Assembly: GCA_005281725.1 (NCBI GenBank)
Contig: SSBO01000003.1
Coordinates: 6,572,495 to 6,636,494 of the forward strand
Length of the DNA stretch: 64,000 nucleotides
Reading direction: 5' to 3'
From: Wuchereria bancrofti
Lineage: Eukaryota; Nematoda; Chromadorea; Rhabditida; Onchocercidae
Shown here: in pieces, positions 50,258-63,492 of the stretch
Position numbering within the stretch: position 1 is the stretch's first letter
Layout: the number at the start of each line of letters is the position of its first letter
Notes under the pieces: generated by a model
The model's database searches: none
What the model was told of the DNA's origin: nothing
What the model saw: the letters and a program-made list of their open reading frames with translations, nothing else
Program-made: the position numbers and the translations under genes

Positions 50258-51785
50258 TCGTGATTATAACTTTATAATTTTCATTTTTCCCCAGGCAGTT
50301 TCGGTATCATAAGAATAAATGTTAGAAATAGAGATGCTTTGTTATATTTCCTGGTCGACCTTATGACCCGTAGAATTCTGATTTGATAATTTCAAAATGG
50401 AAGTGACAACCTTTATGCTCTGCTGTTACTTGAAGGAATAGCAGATGAGCGGTCGTTAAAGTGGACAAAGCATAATAAGTAGGTGACACCATCCTCCATA
50501 CGTCTCTTAAATATTGCTGGACAACTTGTACCGGAAAAACTTATTGCACCGGAAATTATAAGTTATTTGTGATAGGGAATAAACTTTACACAAATGCTTC
50601 ATATTTTCAAAAAGTAAAATGATTACTTGGAATGAAATGAAATAAATAAAAGAAATAAATAGAAATAAAAAGATGAATGTTTAAGTGAAAAATATGATAA
50701 TTAGAGAAAAATGCAAGGCTGATTATAAAAAACGATAATTATGATAAAGTATTAAGGTTGTTATCATTCAGCAGTGAAATTTTGTCTGATGGCACCTTAG
50801 CCAGACTTGAAATGTTAATTATCCCTGATAGAGATGACCTCTTAGTTGATCGCTTTGTCTATTTGTTCTTTTTTTTTCTTTTTGTTTAGATACAAAGTAA
50901 CATTAAACAGTGGATGAAGGGATTGAATTAAGAGCAGTGAGGCTTTGTCATTAGCGAAATTATAAATGGCTGCTCTTTGGTAAGCTTGAAACAGACCTTA
51001 ACATCCCATTTCAGTCTCATCAGTCATCATAATAATTCTCATTTGTTCATTTGATGCTCATATAAATTTACTTGAAAAGGCAAATTGCGCTATAATGATG
51101 CCATGCAAAAGATATAAATGAATATCGATGATGTATGAAGAATGTCAACATATTTTATTGCAAAATTGCAAGTGAATTCATCAACATTGATCGGAAGTGA
51201 TGCTATAATCTTAACACAATTTATCTCATTTCATTAAATTTCCATAAAGTAGCCTTTTGTTAAATCTATGTTAAATTATCTCTCTCTCTTTTTTCCCACA
51301 AGTACAAGCAATTAATTTCAAATTCCGAACCATTCCTCAGGGATTACTGCACACTTCTTTAATTCGAGCAATTTTCTACTTATGTAATTTCTGAACATTT
51401 TCTACTATTTTTCTGAAAATTGCAAAATAAAATAGTTGCAAAAAATCATCAGCTTGATTTGAAATAATTTACATATAGCTTTGGTATTCGTCTAAAATAT
51501 TATTTTACAGATTTTCACATCCAAAAACTTTGAAAAAAACACATTGTGAATAAATTAACCACAAAATATTTCAAGTTGGATAAAATCCTTCGATAAGGAA
51601 TAGTACCAAATTTGTTTATTTTATTATTGAAATCAATACTTGTGGTCATTTTTGATAAGAAACAGGTCAGTGTAACAAAGAATTCAAAAACTTAAAGAAG
51701 CACACAAATACAGGTGCGAAGGAATAGGGATATTGTAAATAATTTTTTTAAAGTAATTTTTATTCAGAGAGCGAAAGTCTGTGAA
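50258..51785. other. Intergenic or intronic DNA, no gene recognised
   Basis: 1.5 kb with no exon chain or RNA gene. A missing 5' exon of the Ly6-like gene could lie here on the minus strand, but I could not find a convincing signal-peptide exon. Confidence 0.4.
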
Positions 51786-52110
51786 TTTTACTTTTACAGT
51801 CTATCATTGAACCAACAAAAAACTAAAACACTGATAAGAAAAATAACTACCAATGTGATTAGTAAATATTGCACCTCTACGCAACAATATTATTATAAAA
51901 CAAAACCAAAAAAAACTACTAACATCAAAAAATCAAAACCAAAACAACATTACCAGTAAAAACAATCAAACCACCTATCCTTAAAACAAATAAAAAAAAG
52001 TAAAATAAACGAATCACACTCTATATATAAAAAGATCCGCATATAAAAGCCATAAAAGAAACTATTAATAAAACAAAAATAAAAAACAAGCCTCAAAATC
52101 ATAAGTAAAA
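51786..52110 (-). pseudogene. nad5: Nuclear copy of mitochondrial nad5 (NUMT), decayed
   Basis: The plus strand is almost free of G here, so the minus strand is T-rich and G-over-C, as in nematode mitochondrial genes and unlike the flanks. Read on the minus strand with the invertebrate mitochondrial code (TGA = Trp, ATA = Met, AGA/AGG = Ser), it gives hydrophobic ND5-like pieces. In order these are FYLWFWGLFFIFVLLMVSFM, FVLSMGGLIVFTGNVVLVLI, then FFLVLFYNN. After a frameshift comes GAMFTNHIGSYF, matching the conserved ND5 segment around SSFFLVLFYNN...GAM...TNRxGDYF. Several TAG codons and at least one indel show it is not functional. It covers roughly 100 residues from the N-terminal third of the gene. 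ND5 identity is from remembered family motifs. Confidence 0.72.
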
Positions 52111-54337
52111 ATAAAGTTTTCTTTATTAATTTATTTTTATTTTTTGTAAGACGGATGTTTGATGTAATACCGACTATGTGAAAAGTTATGGAAGTTGACA
52201 GAACCTTTCTTCAACTGCACATTTAGAATGATTCAGTAGAAAAATCTGCTTCTCCTGTTGTTGTGTAAATAACATGCATAGTACATTATCAAAGTTTTCA
52301 TCAAATGAAACAGTACTTCAGTCATTTTTAATTTTGTTAGATGAAAGACCTTTTACTAGAATTTGATTTCGTGAAAAAAATTAATGTTGGAAATTGAAAA
52401 ACTACCATCAAAAATATGTTGGAAATAAGCCGCACTATTCGGATTCGTTTACTTAAAGTGAAAGAGATTGACTTTATTATTTCTCTTCTAAACATATATT
52501 TATGGAAAGTATTTTACAAAACTTAACTGAAATATTTGGAAAGATGTTGTAGAAGGGGAGAATACTGATAATGAAGGATAACACAAAATAAGGAAAGAGG
52601 TAGGAAGAGAATGATGTAGAATGATTGGATTTGGAAGTTGAAGTGAAAAGGCTTTTCAAACTTCTTCATGCAAACACCGTTCTAATGGATATCCGGTATG
52701 CGTATTATAAAGCTAAAAAGTAAATGGGTTAATCAAGGCATAACTCCATTTAGATGTTTGAATTTTGAAAACATGAACTTTCATATTTCGCGAGCAAATT
52801 TATAAATTGACGACTTTGAAGCTTTCGCGTCAGGGTTACGTATACCAAAGAAGCCTTTATAGCTACTGACACATATATTATTATAGTTAAGGCCAAGCAC
52901 CAGAACATTTCATGCCTGACTATCAACCTTATGAAATAATAGAGAATGAGGAAGAGTTGTGCTAGGCCAAGTCCTGAACTACTGGGCAAATGCAGGATGG
53001 GTTAAAAGAATAGCAAATATAAAGAGTGCATTGTTTAGTTACATTCTTAACATTGGAAAGAAAAGAGGAATTAACAAGGGTACGCATTCTTTTTAAATCC
53101 ATTTATTGCTCCATAGGTAGCTGTTGTCAATTAACGAGACTTGGAGACTCTTATTTCAGAGAATCTCTGTTATTCAGTGTTCTTTCTCTTTCTCTTTAAC
53201 CTTCATGCAGTGTTACTTAGAAAGTATACGAAAAATAATTCATAATTATTGAAGTAAATTTTGAATCAACAAATAAAAGATGCGCAACCAATTTCACAGC
53301 AATTTTGATATGAAATGTTTATATGAACACTGCAAACCTATCATTTGAAAGAGGCTTTTCAGAAACAAAATAGAAAAGAATTAAATGGCTTTGTTAAAAC
53401 TATAATTAAGTGATTATAAGACGACCAAATTGAACTTTGTTACAAACTATGCTGAAGAATTGTAATTTTTTTCTCGACATTTTAGCAATGAAACTAGAAT
53501 TCATATATATATACGTAAATATATATTATAGATTAATAGCATACTGTAGACTTTACTGACTTAAACATATTTGTATATGTACTGAGAATTTTATGGTGTT
53601 TTGCGAAAGTGCAGACTGAAATGCCAAATTAGTTCTTTAGTAAACTTTTATTTCTTTTTAGGATGATACCAAATGCAAATTTAATTTATATCATTGAGTT
53701 AGGAAAGTTTTTTTTTTTCATCATTTGCATATTCATTTATCTCATTCTGCTTGAAGATAAGCTTCACTCTAACTCGTTTTTGTTTTATTTAAAAGTGTGT
53801 TTACGCATTGATTGCGTAGAATGAAAGCATGGAGTTTTTATTTGACCTGCTGAATGTATCACGTTTCAGACAAATAAGTATATGACAAGGCTATTTTAAA
53901 TTTCATTGTAAAAAATTTGAGATATCGAAGTTAATGTCCTCAACAATATCAGTTTGGAGAGATTTGCTTTAATGCTTCAAACTAATGATACCAGTCACGC
54001 TCAATGAAAGGGAACTTCATTAAATTTCGCATACCGACCACACCAAAAGTCAAAGTTCATTGGTGAATTTAAATACTTCTTGATTACATTCGTATTTACG
54101 GCTTAGAGACAAAATATTTTCGTTGCAGGAATGGTGATTTCTAGTCATCAGAGCACTAAAATTTATCATCTGTTATTTTCTTATATCAAAAAATAAAAAA
54201 GGTCATACGATGTGTTACAATAAATTTTTTGATTTTTCCAAATTTGATGAAGCATTTTGAAATGAAATGAATGATAATGGAGCAACAAATTTTTTTAATT
54301 TCTAATGTTTAGGGATAAGTATTACGTTTTTTCTAAG

Positions 54338-54369
<32 letters not shown>

Positions 54370-56440
54370 TCTATATATATACCACTGTTAAACAAATGGT
54401 TCAGCTTACCTCCATATCTCATGCAACAACCAAAATCGAAATTTACAGATATCCATCCACTTACCTCAAGGATCAGTGTTTGCTGATCACAAACTTTATA
54501 AACTGATAAATAATTCACTAATGAATTACTTCCATACTGCTCCTGTTATCAATCTTATTATCAATCGATAATTTAGATAAACACCGAATAAGTTTTAATT
54601 AATCTAAGTTTTAATAATTAAATACTACTTCTTTTAAGACATATGTGATGAATCCCTTTGTTTTGACATTATTTCCTTGTCAAAACAATAAACTCTTAGT
54701 GCTACCCTCCTACCACGATAATTTCGTGATAGTTTTGCGTTTTGTATTGCTTCTTTCGCTTTATAATTCCAGCACCTTTTTTAAAATTTTACAAAAACCA
54801 TGCAGAAACTCTGATGATTTCCCGAATAACTGAGGAATGACACGGGAAATGTCATATATATCAATTGAACACCTGCGAGATTCACTTTTCAAAAGCATAG
54901 AAAGAACATTTCAATTCACTGTGATTAGTGCAAAAATTAATCAAGACTGTTCGAATTAGTAACAATTTAAAAAATTTCTATGTCATTCAAAAATTTCCTA
55001 TTTCTCTTATTTTAAGCCTTTGCCCTTTAACTGATTTAGTTTACATTTTTATAATGAACTGCTTATCGTCAGATTGAATTAGTTAAATTTTGAATGATTA
55101 ACATTGCTGCAGGTAGTAGTCGCCTATGACCGCCTATAATAAATGAATGAATTAGTTCCGTTATAGCATTAACATTCAATATGCATTTGAAATTTCTATT
55201 AGAAGATCTTTTTGTACTTCTATTATTTTATTGAACTTTTGTCGGTCGTTTGCTTTTTCCTTTCATTAACCAACAGATTAAATGTTCCAGAAAAAGGATA
55301 AGAAATGTCGTTTACCGATGTGATAATGATTTCCAATGTGAGCACAAACCATGGCGACATTTAATTGATAGGAATGAATTTGTCTATCTGACCAGAAGTA
55401 ATACTTCACTTGTATACTCATTCTGTTCCATTGTTCAAATTTCATGCATTTATTTTAACATCTGTATTGAATGAAGTGTTTGAAAGAAATTGTTATCACT
55501 TTGCTTGTCGTTTACCGCATTGAAATACCTTTCGAACAACTTCTATGCCTAATAAAAGAACAATATGATAAACTGTAAAGGGTTTACGAAAATTGCCTCA
55601 AGTGGTGAATTTTGAAACCATATACTTAAAATGATAGACTTCAAAGAAAAAAAGACAAAAAAAATGCAAGCTTTCATTACTCTCAAAAAAAAGTAAAGCT
55701 ACAAAGCGAAAAAATCTCGAAACAAACATGATGAGCAGCGAGATAATAATTTTGCATTTTAAGCAAATCAAAATAACATAAAAACAGCGAATTGACTATC
55801 GACACTTGGTCTATACAGTCAAGTGAATTTTTACTGTGTTCGGATTAGCTAATATGGTTGAGTTCGGGGGGAGAGTTAACTTGAATGATACTTGAAACGG
55901 TTCACGTTAGAGTATTTCTCAACGAAATATAACCTTCACGAATTTGTATGAAAGAAACTGGCAAATGCAAAGATGTCAGATTCACAGATCTTCGATGGAA
56001 TCATTATCTCTCTTTTGCTAAGTAATATGTTAGGTTTTCCCTTAAAATGACTGAATTATTGTGTAAATATTAGAAAAAAACTACACAATTATCAGTCATA
56101 AAATGTTAATTATGTTTTCTTTATTGTAGTTGTTTGCTATTTCATTTCAGTATTAGCGTGTGATTCTTAACTTTTCTTATTATTTCACTTATTACATACT
56201 TCTTCATCCTTTCTCAGTCAACAATTGAAAATATAGTGTCAGAAAATCATGTCAAGTAATACTTTGCTGCTAGTCGTCTTTTGCGTTCACTTTTAAAGTT
56301 ATTTAGCTCTTGCTACTGCTAGTTGGTCACTGTTATACACCTGTGAATTCTTAGTGTGATTATGAACTGATAAATTCGTAATTGTGTTCTGTTTCAGGAC
56401 GCCTCTTTAAGAGCTAAATTTTTGTTCTATTAATTGATTT
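52111..56440. other. Intergenic DNA before topoisomerase II, no gene recognised
   Basis: 4.3 kb with no exon chain or RNA gene seen. It contains a TA microsatellite (54341-54381) and isolated open frames without motifs, such as 52750-52989 on the minus strand and 55250-55474 on the plus strand. The topoisomerase II promoter should lie at its right end. Confidence 0.45.
54341..54381. repeat. (TA)n microsatellite
   Basis: A TATATA run with short interruptions (TATG, TTC). Confidence 0.9.
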
Positions 56441-56455
56441 AACACTTTGCCACAG
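56441..56455 (+). promoter_or_regulatory. Candidate trans-splice acceptor of topoisomerase II
   Basis: AACACTTTGCCACAG ends nine bases before the start ATG at 56465. An acceptor without a matching upstream exon so close to the start is typical of spliced-leader addition in nematodes. An alternative acceptor (CTGTTTCAG) ends at 56398. Confidence 0.45.
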
Positions 56456-56464
56456 TAGCTGATA

Positions 56465-59400
56465 ATGAGTAGCGACGAGGAGTTTGACTACGATCCTTCA
56501 GTAAGTTGTTTTGTTTCTGGGGTTCGTCATATTCTAATTGAGCATTACAACTCTTTACTAAATCCTAGTTTAAGGCCTTTTTCGGTTGTCTGAAATGCTC
56601 TTAGATTGTCTGATTGTGTAAACGATCAGAAAGTAGTTGCATAAAATTTAGCGATTAGGATTAGAAAAAAAAAAACGTTTTTTAAGATGAACTATGAATT
56701 TATATACAGATGGGTATGTTCATTTTCAGTTTGATTCATCTGCACAAAAGAAAAAAACATCTAAAAAGCAAACCGAAAAAAAGGATAAGCTACCAGTTAA
56801 GAAGAAGCAAGTATCGAAAAAGGAAACAAATGGCAATTCAGGTTTTTTTAGTATTTTTCTGTGGTTTTCTCTATTATATTCCTTAATTTGTGCAACCTCT
56901 TTGTTCTAGTCATAAATGGTGATAAGAGTGACGATGGCGATCCACTGGATATTTTTACGAATATTGATCAGCAGCCCAAACAGCTAAGCATTGAAAAAAT
57001 CTACCAGAAAAAGAGTCAGCTAGAACATATTTTGCTACGTCCAGATACATATATTGGTTCTGTTGAGCGTACTGATAAAGCGGTATGTCTTGTTAATAAA
57101 ACAAAAGGAAATAGACAAGATCTATTCTTTTCTCTGATTAATCGATAAAATGCACATTTATTACTTTTATGCTATTCCTCTATTCCCGCACCGTCAATGG
57201 TATTGGTTCTCTTCATTGGATAACAATTCTTGTAGTTTCCCGGCGAATAGAACAGTCACTATATAACCCACTGCTTAAAACGGAGAACTCATACAACTTA
57301 AATTTTAATCTTACAAACATTGGATTATTTTTAATGTTTTTCTTCTTTCCTCCCACATTTGTTTAAATTTAGCCATTATGGGTATATGATGCAGAAGCAG
57401 AACGAATTGTCCAACGCGACATTTCATATGTCCCTGGTTTGTACAAAATATTTGACGAGATTCTGGTGAATGCAGCAGACAACAAACAGCGCGATTCGAA
57501 GATGAATCTTATCAAAATTAATATTAATAAGTTTGATTTTAGTGAATTCACTTATTTCTAGTAATTCTCATCTAATCTTGGCCTTATTGATAATTTGCAC
57601 ATCAAAATACCTGAGTGTTTTCCAGCAATAGTTGACAAAAACTGTTCTTTATGCTCTTTATGCAGTGTATCAATGTAGTAATACGTATGCAAAGTAATCA
57701 CACTTTTTGAGAAGTCTCATACCTCGAACGACCAAACGTATTATTTCTAATCTATTATTCATTATTTTTTTATTGGTTTATTATTAACAATATTTTGAAA
57801 ATCTGAGATGCAATAAAAGTCTTTGCAAGGTGAGAAATATAGTTTGTTTTTTTCTGTAATCAAAAGAAAACTTTACACAGCAGAGTTAACTGGATTGAAC
57901 TTTAATTTTTAAAGAGAAACGAACGAGATCAGTGTGTTTAATAATGGTAAAGGTATTCCTGTGGTTCTACACAAAGTGGAGCAGTTATACGTCCCAGAGC
58001 TCATATTTGGTACTCTACTTACTTCCTCAAATTATGACGATAGCGAACGAAAAGTAACAGGTACGATCTCATATGGACACCATGTTTCAAATAAATATTG
58101 CTTTCAATTGAATAATTTAGTCATGTATTTATTTCTTCATGGACGTTGAGTCACAGTTCCCTCAAGTCTTATCCGGTTATTGTGATTTAATTTAAAATAG
58201 TTCTTGAAAGGTATTTCTTGCCGTTATAAGCAGTATATTGCATAAGAATTTATTATGTGATTTTTTTCGATAACTTATTTATTTCCAAAACATCTCAATG
58301 GTCAAAATCTTTTGCATAAGCTTCGTTCATTTCTTATTTTGAAGAGTGTTGTGGAGAAAGTTTTTAGGCGGTCGAAACGGATATGGTGCCAAACTATGCA
58401 ACATATTCAGCAAGGAATTTACAGTTGAAACATCTTCCAAGGAATATGGGAAAGCTTTCAAGCAAGTAAGTTTCTACGTGCACAATGTTTTGGTCTTTCT
58501 TGTTGTAGAAGAAGTTTTTAGTATGTTTTTTTGTGTCGTAATTCCACAGTGTCGACAGTAGCTGTTTTTTTTTCCTTTACGATATCATACAATATCACAC
58601 TTATAGAATAATAGTAAAGAAATGAACAAAGTAAATATTAAGTTATGCCAACAGTCCACCAAATGTATTGTTACTGCCACTAGTGCACCATTTGTTAAAA
58701 GTAAATTAACTGAGTGAATGCTGAAACGAATCGAATGGAAGCTTGCCACATCCAAAAACTGAATGCAAACAATGATTTTAACTGTTACGTAGTGACCATT
58801 ACAACAGAGAGTGCGAGTAAAGGATGTCCCTCTTAATGGTTTTTACCCTTTATATATTGAGGGTTGGAGTGACTGTCAGATTAGAAGACCTCTACAATAT
58901 TTCAACATTACAAGTGGATTTAGTTTGTAGAAAGAAAATTAACTGGAAAAGAGCCTACACCTGTTAACAATCAAATATAAGTTTGGCTGTCAGCATATTC
59001 AAATAAAGCAGTCTTTAGTCTACAAATTTCCAATTTATGGATTTATTCCAAGATTTTTCAACATTATATTTCGATTTTTTCTGACACTTGTGTAATTAAA
59101 TGATTTTAACTAACTTTTGTTGTAATTTTTTTAAGACTTGGAAGAATAACATGACGAAAGACAAAGACCCATTTGTAAGTAAATCAAGTGGTGAAGATTT
59201 TACACGTATAACGTTCAAACCGGATCTCGCAAAATTCAGAATGACCGAACTGGATGATGACATTATTTCGCTGATATCACGTCGAGCATATGATGTTGCT
59301 GGTTCAACGAAAGGTGTCAAAGTATACTTGAACGGCAAACTGCTACCGGTAAAAATGATTTTTTAAACATAAAGTCATGGATTTTTGTTTTTGTTTGGGT

Positions 59401-62400
59401 CCTGCTAAAGTTTCTTTTTGATAATTGCAGCTGTGCTTACTGATTTTTTTCAGGTGCAAGGCTTTAAACAATATGTAGACCAGTATGCAAAACATAATCT
59501 TGATAATGACGGAGAACCATATAAAGTTGCTTATGAACAGGCTAATGAAAGATGGGAAGTGGCTTTGACAGTATCCGAAAAAGGGTTTCAGCAAGTTTCT
59601 TTTGTGAATTCAATTGCTACCACGAAGGTGAGCCATACTGTCTATGGTTTTTTCTTTTTTCATACATCTTTTGTTTTTTTTTTTCTAATGATAAGGTGTG
59701 AAATTGTGGGAAATTCTAGTTTTTGAACAAAAACAGAAACTACAGATTAACAACCTGGAATAAAATACAGAAATGTCTGCCGTAATGTTCAAGACTTGAA
59801 TAAGATTACTTATCTTACTTATTTTGAATATGTTTATTTTAAAAGAAAAATTTAGGGTGGTCGTCATGTTGACTACGTTGCTGATCAAATCACAGCTAAG
59901 CTGATAGATACAATCAAAAAGAAAGTAGGAAAAAGTGGAGTAAATGTTAAGCCGTTTCAAGTAAGATTTTGATATAACTAGTTAATATTTAAGGTTTCTT
60001 TTTTGCCGATAAATCTGCTTAAATTTTGGCAGTGCCCTATCCATCCGTATCGATCATTAAATTTCATTATGTTGTATTATAGATATGCGGATGAAGAGCA
60101 GTCCTAATAAAAGAGTTACTTATATTATAAAGAAATGCTTCTACATAATTTTGAACTTGATTTCTAGTTATTTCGTTTTAGATTAAGAGTCACATGTGGA
60201 TCTTTGTGAACTCGCTTGTCGAGAATCCAACGTTTGACTCACAAACAAAGGAGACAATGACCTTGCAAGCAAAGAGTTTCGGCAGCAAATGTGAACTATC
60301 TGAGAGATTCATCAATGCCGTGATGAAATGCGGAATTGTTGAAGCTGTCTTGGCGTGGGTCCGTTTTAAACAGCAGGAAACGCTGGATAAGAAATGTTCA
60401 AGCAAAAAAACCAGTAAACTAAAGGTTTATTTCAGTTTATTTTGTCTTCAATGTGTTTGAAGATTTACCCCGGATTTACTTGCTTAATAGTTTTGCTTTT
60501 CTTGGTTGTATAATGCATCTATTCAGGGCATACCAAAACTAGAGGATGCAAACGACGCTGGGACCAAAAATTCCTCTTTGTGTACGCTGATACTTACTGA
60601 AGGAGATTCGGCTAAGTCACTCGCTGTTTCTGGATTGGGTGTCGTCGGTCGCGACCGTTACGGTGTCTTTCCATTGCGCGGCAAAATGCTAAATGTTCGT
60701 GAAGGCAGTCATAAACAGGTATTATTTGTTTTTGGTGTCTTCTACATCAATTTTTTTCTTTTCTTACAGAGCCAAAACGGTTAATGTATAACTGATTCCA
60801 TATGTTTCATATGTGTATTGGTAACTTTCATTCGTAAATTGACTATAAGAAAAATGTTGATCATTCTGAAACCTATTCTATAACTGATTCGAATATGGAG
60901 TGAGGTATATCACTTCAAACTTGTAGTATATGATTAGAAGATGAAACGTTAATAGATGTGCATTTTTAGTGATGCTAATTAAGCTTAAAAACTTTTCAAG
61001 AGTTTCTTTCAGTTTAGTTTTTGAGGTAATTTCAGATTATGGAAAATGCAGAAATAAATGCTCTAATTAAAATCATTGGACTACAGTATCGTTTGAAATA
61101 TGACAAAGATGAAGATATGAAAACACTTCGCTATGGAAAAATAATGGTTATGGCTGATCAGGTGGCTTATTTTTCATCACCAATGTTTTACTGAGTAATT
61201 GAATTGAATTTGCTTACTCGCTTCGTTTAAAAAATTTATTTTTTTCTCTGTCTCAACTTTATTTCGCTTAAATGCAGGATCAGGATGGTTCGCATATCAA
61301 GGGCCTTGTAATCAATTTTATTCATTATAATTGGCCAGTACTAATCCGTCGTAATTTTGTTGAAGAATTTATAACACCAATTGTTAAAGTAAGTCTGGAT
61401 ACATTTAATTTTTTCTTCTTAGGGATATTAAAATAATTCGTTACTTTGAAGTTGGTTGAAAGAATTGCAGTAAGAAATAATAAAAATGAGTTCGATTCGA
61501 CTGTGCTTAAGGCTACATTTTATATGAATTTACTTTAAAATTTTTAATTTGTTTTTTCAGTGCATTTAAAGTTAAGATTGCATAAAATAGTAATGCTTTA
61601 AATTCTTTTAGAGGTAAGAGTTGCATATATGGTTAAAGGTTTTAGTTATATTTGGGCAGTTGTTTATGGTTTTGCACAATTTCAATATTTGTAGGCTACG
61701 AAGGGTAAAGAATCGCTTTCTTTCTTCTCACTTCCAGAATACGCTGAATGGCGAAATAATACTGAGAATTGGAAGACATACCGCATAAAATACTACAAAG
61801 GTTTGCCGCGTCGTCTATTGTATAGAAATCTATGTTTTCTTATGGTACATCATCAGTTATGCATATTAATCGTTTAGGTTTGGGTACATCAACTTCGAAG
61901 GAAGCCAAAGAATATTTCACCGATATGGTACGTCATCGTATTAGATTTCAGTACGCAGGAGAGGAGGATGACAGTTCTTTAGATATGGCATTTAGTAAGA
62001 AGAAGATTGAAGATCGAAAAGTGTGGTTGACGAATTGGATGGCTGTAAGTATATTGCATTCATACAATAGCAAATCTTTATGTATTTATACTGTGTTGTA
62101 TTCAGTTCTGTCTTATAAAAATAACCTTTAACAAAAAAATAGTAAATGTCTGCCACGTTCATATCGGGCTGTTATGACTATAGTTGGTCTTGGGAGCTAC
62201 TTTTATTAATCATCTACGGTTAAGGATTTCCTTTCATCGTTTCTTAGGAAAAAAAAACAAGACGTGAACAAGGATTAACGGAAGAGTATTTATACGATAA
62301 AGATACTCGTGCTGTTTCATTCAAAGATTTCGTCAATAAAGAATTGGTTTTATTTTCAAATGCTGATAATGAAAGATCCATACCAAGTTTGGTTGATGGA

Positions 62401-63460
62401 TTAAAACCTGGACAGCGTAAGGTTAGTTATATAATTATTAATATCTAATTTTTTATTTTCGCAGTTAGAGCATATATAATGGATTACATGTATGTGGGTT
62501 TTCCCATGATTGTACGCAATCCGGTTTTCATTTAAACTTAAAGTGCTCTCAAAAGATTGTGGGAAACTTAGTCTTAAATTAGAATTTCTTCAGTTTTATT
62601 ATTTAACTATTTTCAGTATTTTTAGACTCTCCCGATTATTTTTTAGGTGTTGTTCACTTGCTTCAAACGAGCAGATAAAAAAGAAGTGAAAGTAGCTCAG
62701 CTTGCTGGTGCAGTTGGAGAAATGTCTGCTTATCATCACGGGGAGGTCCTGGATAAATTCTAGCTTTCTCTCACTGCTACACCTACTGCGGAAAAATCGC
62801 CATAAATTTCAAATCAATCTGAGTTTTCAGGCTTCACTTATGTCAACAATCGTGAATCTGGCTCAGGATTATGTTGGTTCGAATAACATTAATTTATTGT
62901 TACCAATCGGTCAGTTCGGTACACGTTTGCAAGGTGGAAAGGATAGTGCAAGTCCACGTTATATTTTCACACAGCTTAAGTAAGCTCGTTTATCGAACAT
63001 TTCTTTACTAAATTTTGTTCAAGTCATCAACTTGAGATGTCGATAATTTGATTGGGGAATGTTTGATTTTAAATTTAATTGTTACAAAATATTCGTTCAG
63101 TCCTGTAACCCGAGCACTGTTCCCCGCTGTTGATGAAAATGTTCTACGCTTCCTGTTTGAAGAGAATCAGCGAATTGAACCTGAATGGTGAGTTTCTTTT
63201 TGTTATTAAAAATGGAGAGAATTTAAGTGTAGATCTGCATACTCTGTTGAATTTCGTAGGTATTGTCCAATTATACCCACAGTTTTGGTTAACGGGGCCG
63301 AAGGCATTGGTACCGCTTGGTCAACGAAGATACCAAACTACAACCCACGTGAAATTGTTGATAATATGCGGCGCTTAATACGTGGCGAAGAACCCAAACC
63401 TTTGGTATGTTTTTGATTTACTGAATTTTGAATTCTCAAAGTTATAGTTTGTATTTATTA

Positions 63461-63492
<32 letters not shown>

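Noticed and set aside
52750..52989. 79-codon minus-strand frame with membrane-like segments
   Set aside because: Starts with TTG, no GPCR or channel signature, no partner exons; most likely chance.
55250..55474. 74-codon plus-strand frame upstream of topoisomerase II
   Set aside because: Isolated, with no family motif and no usable splice connection to the topoisomerase start.
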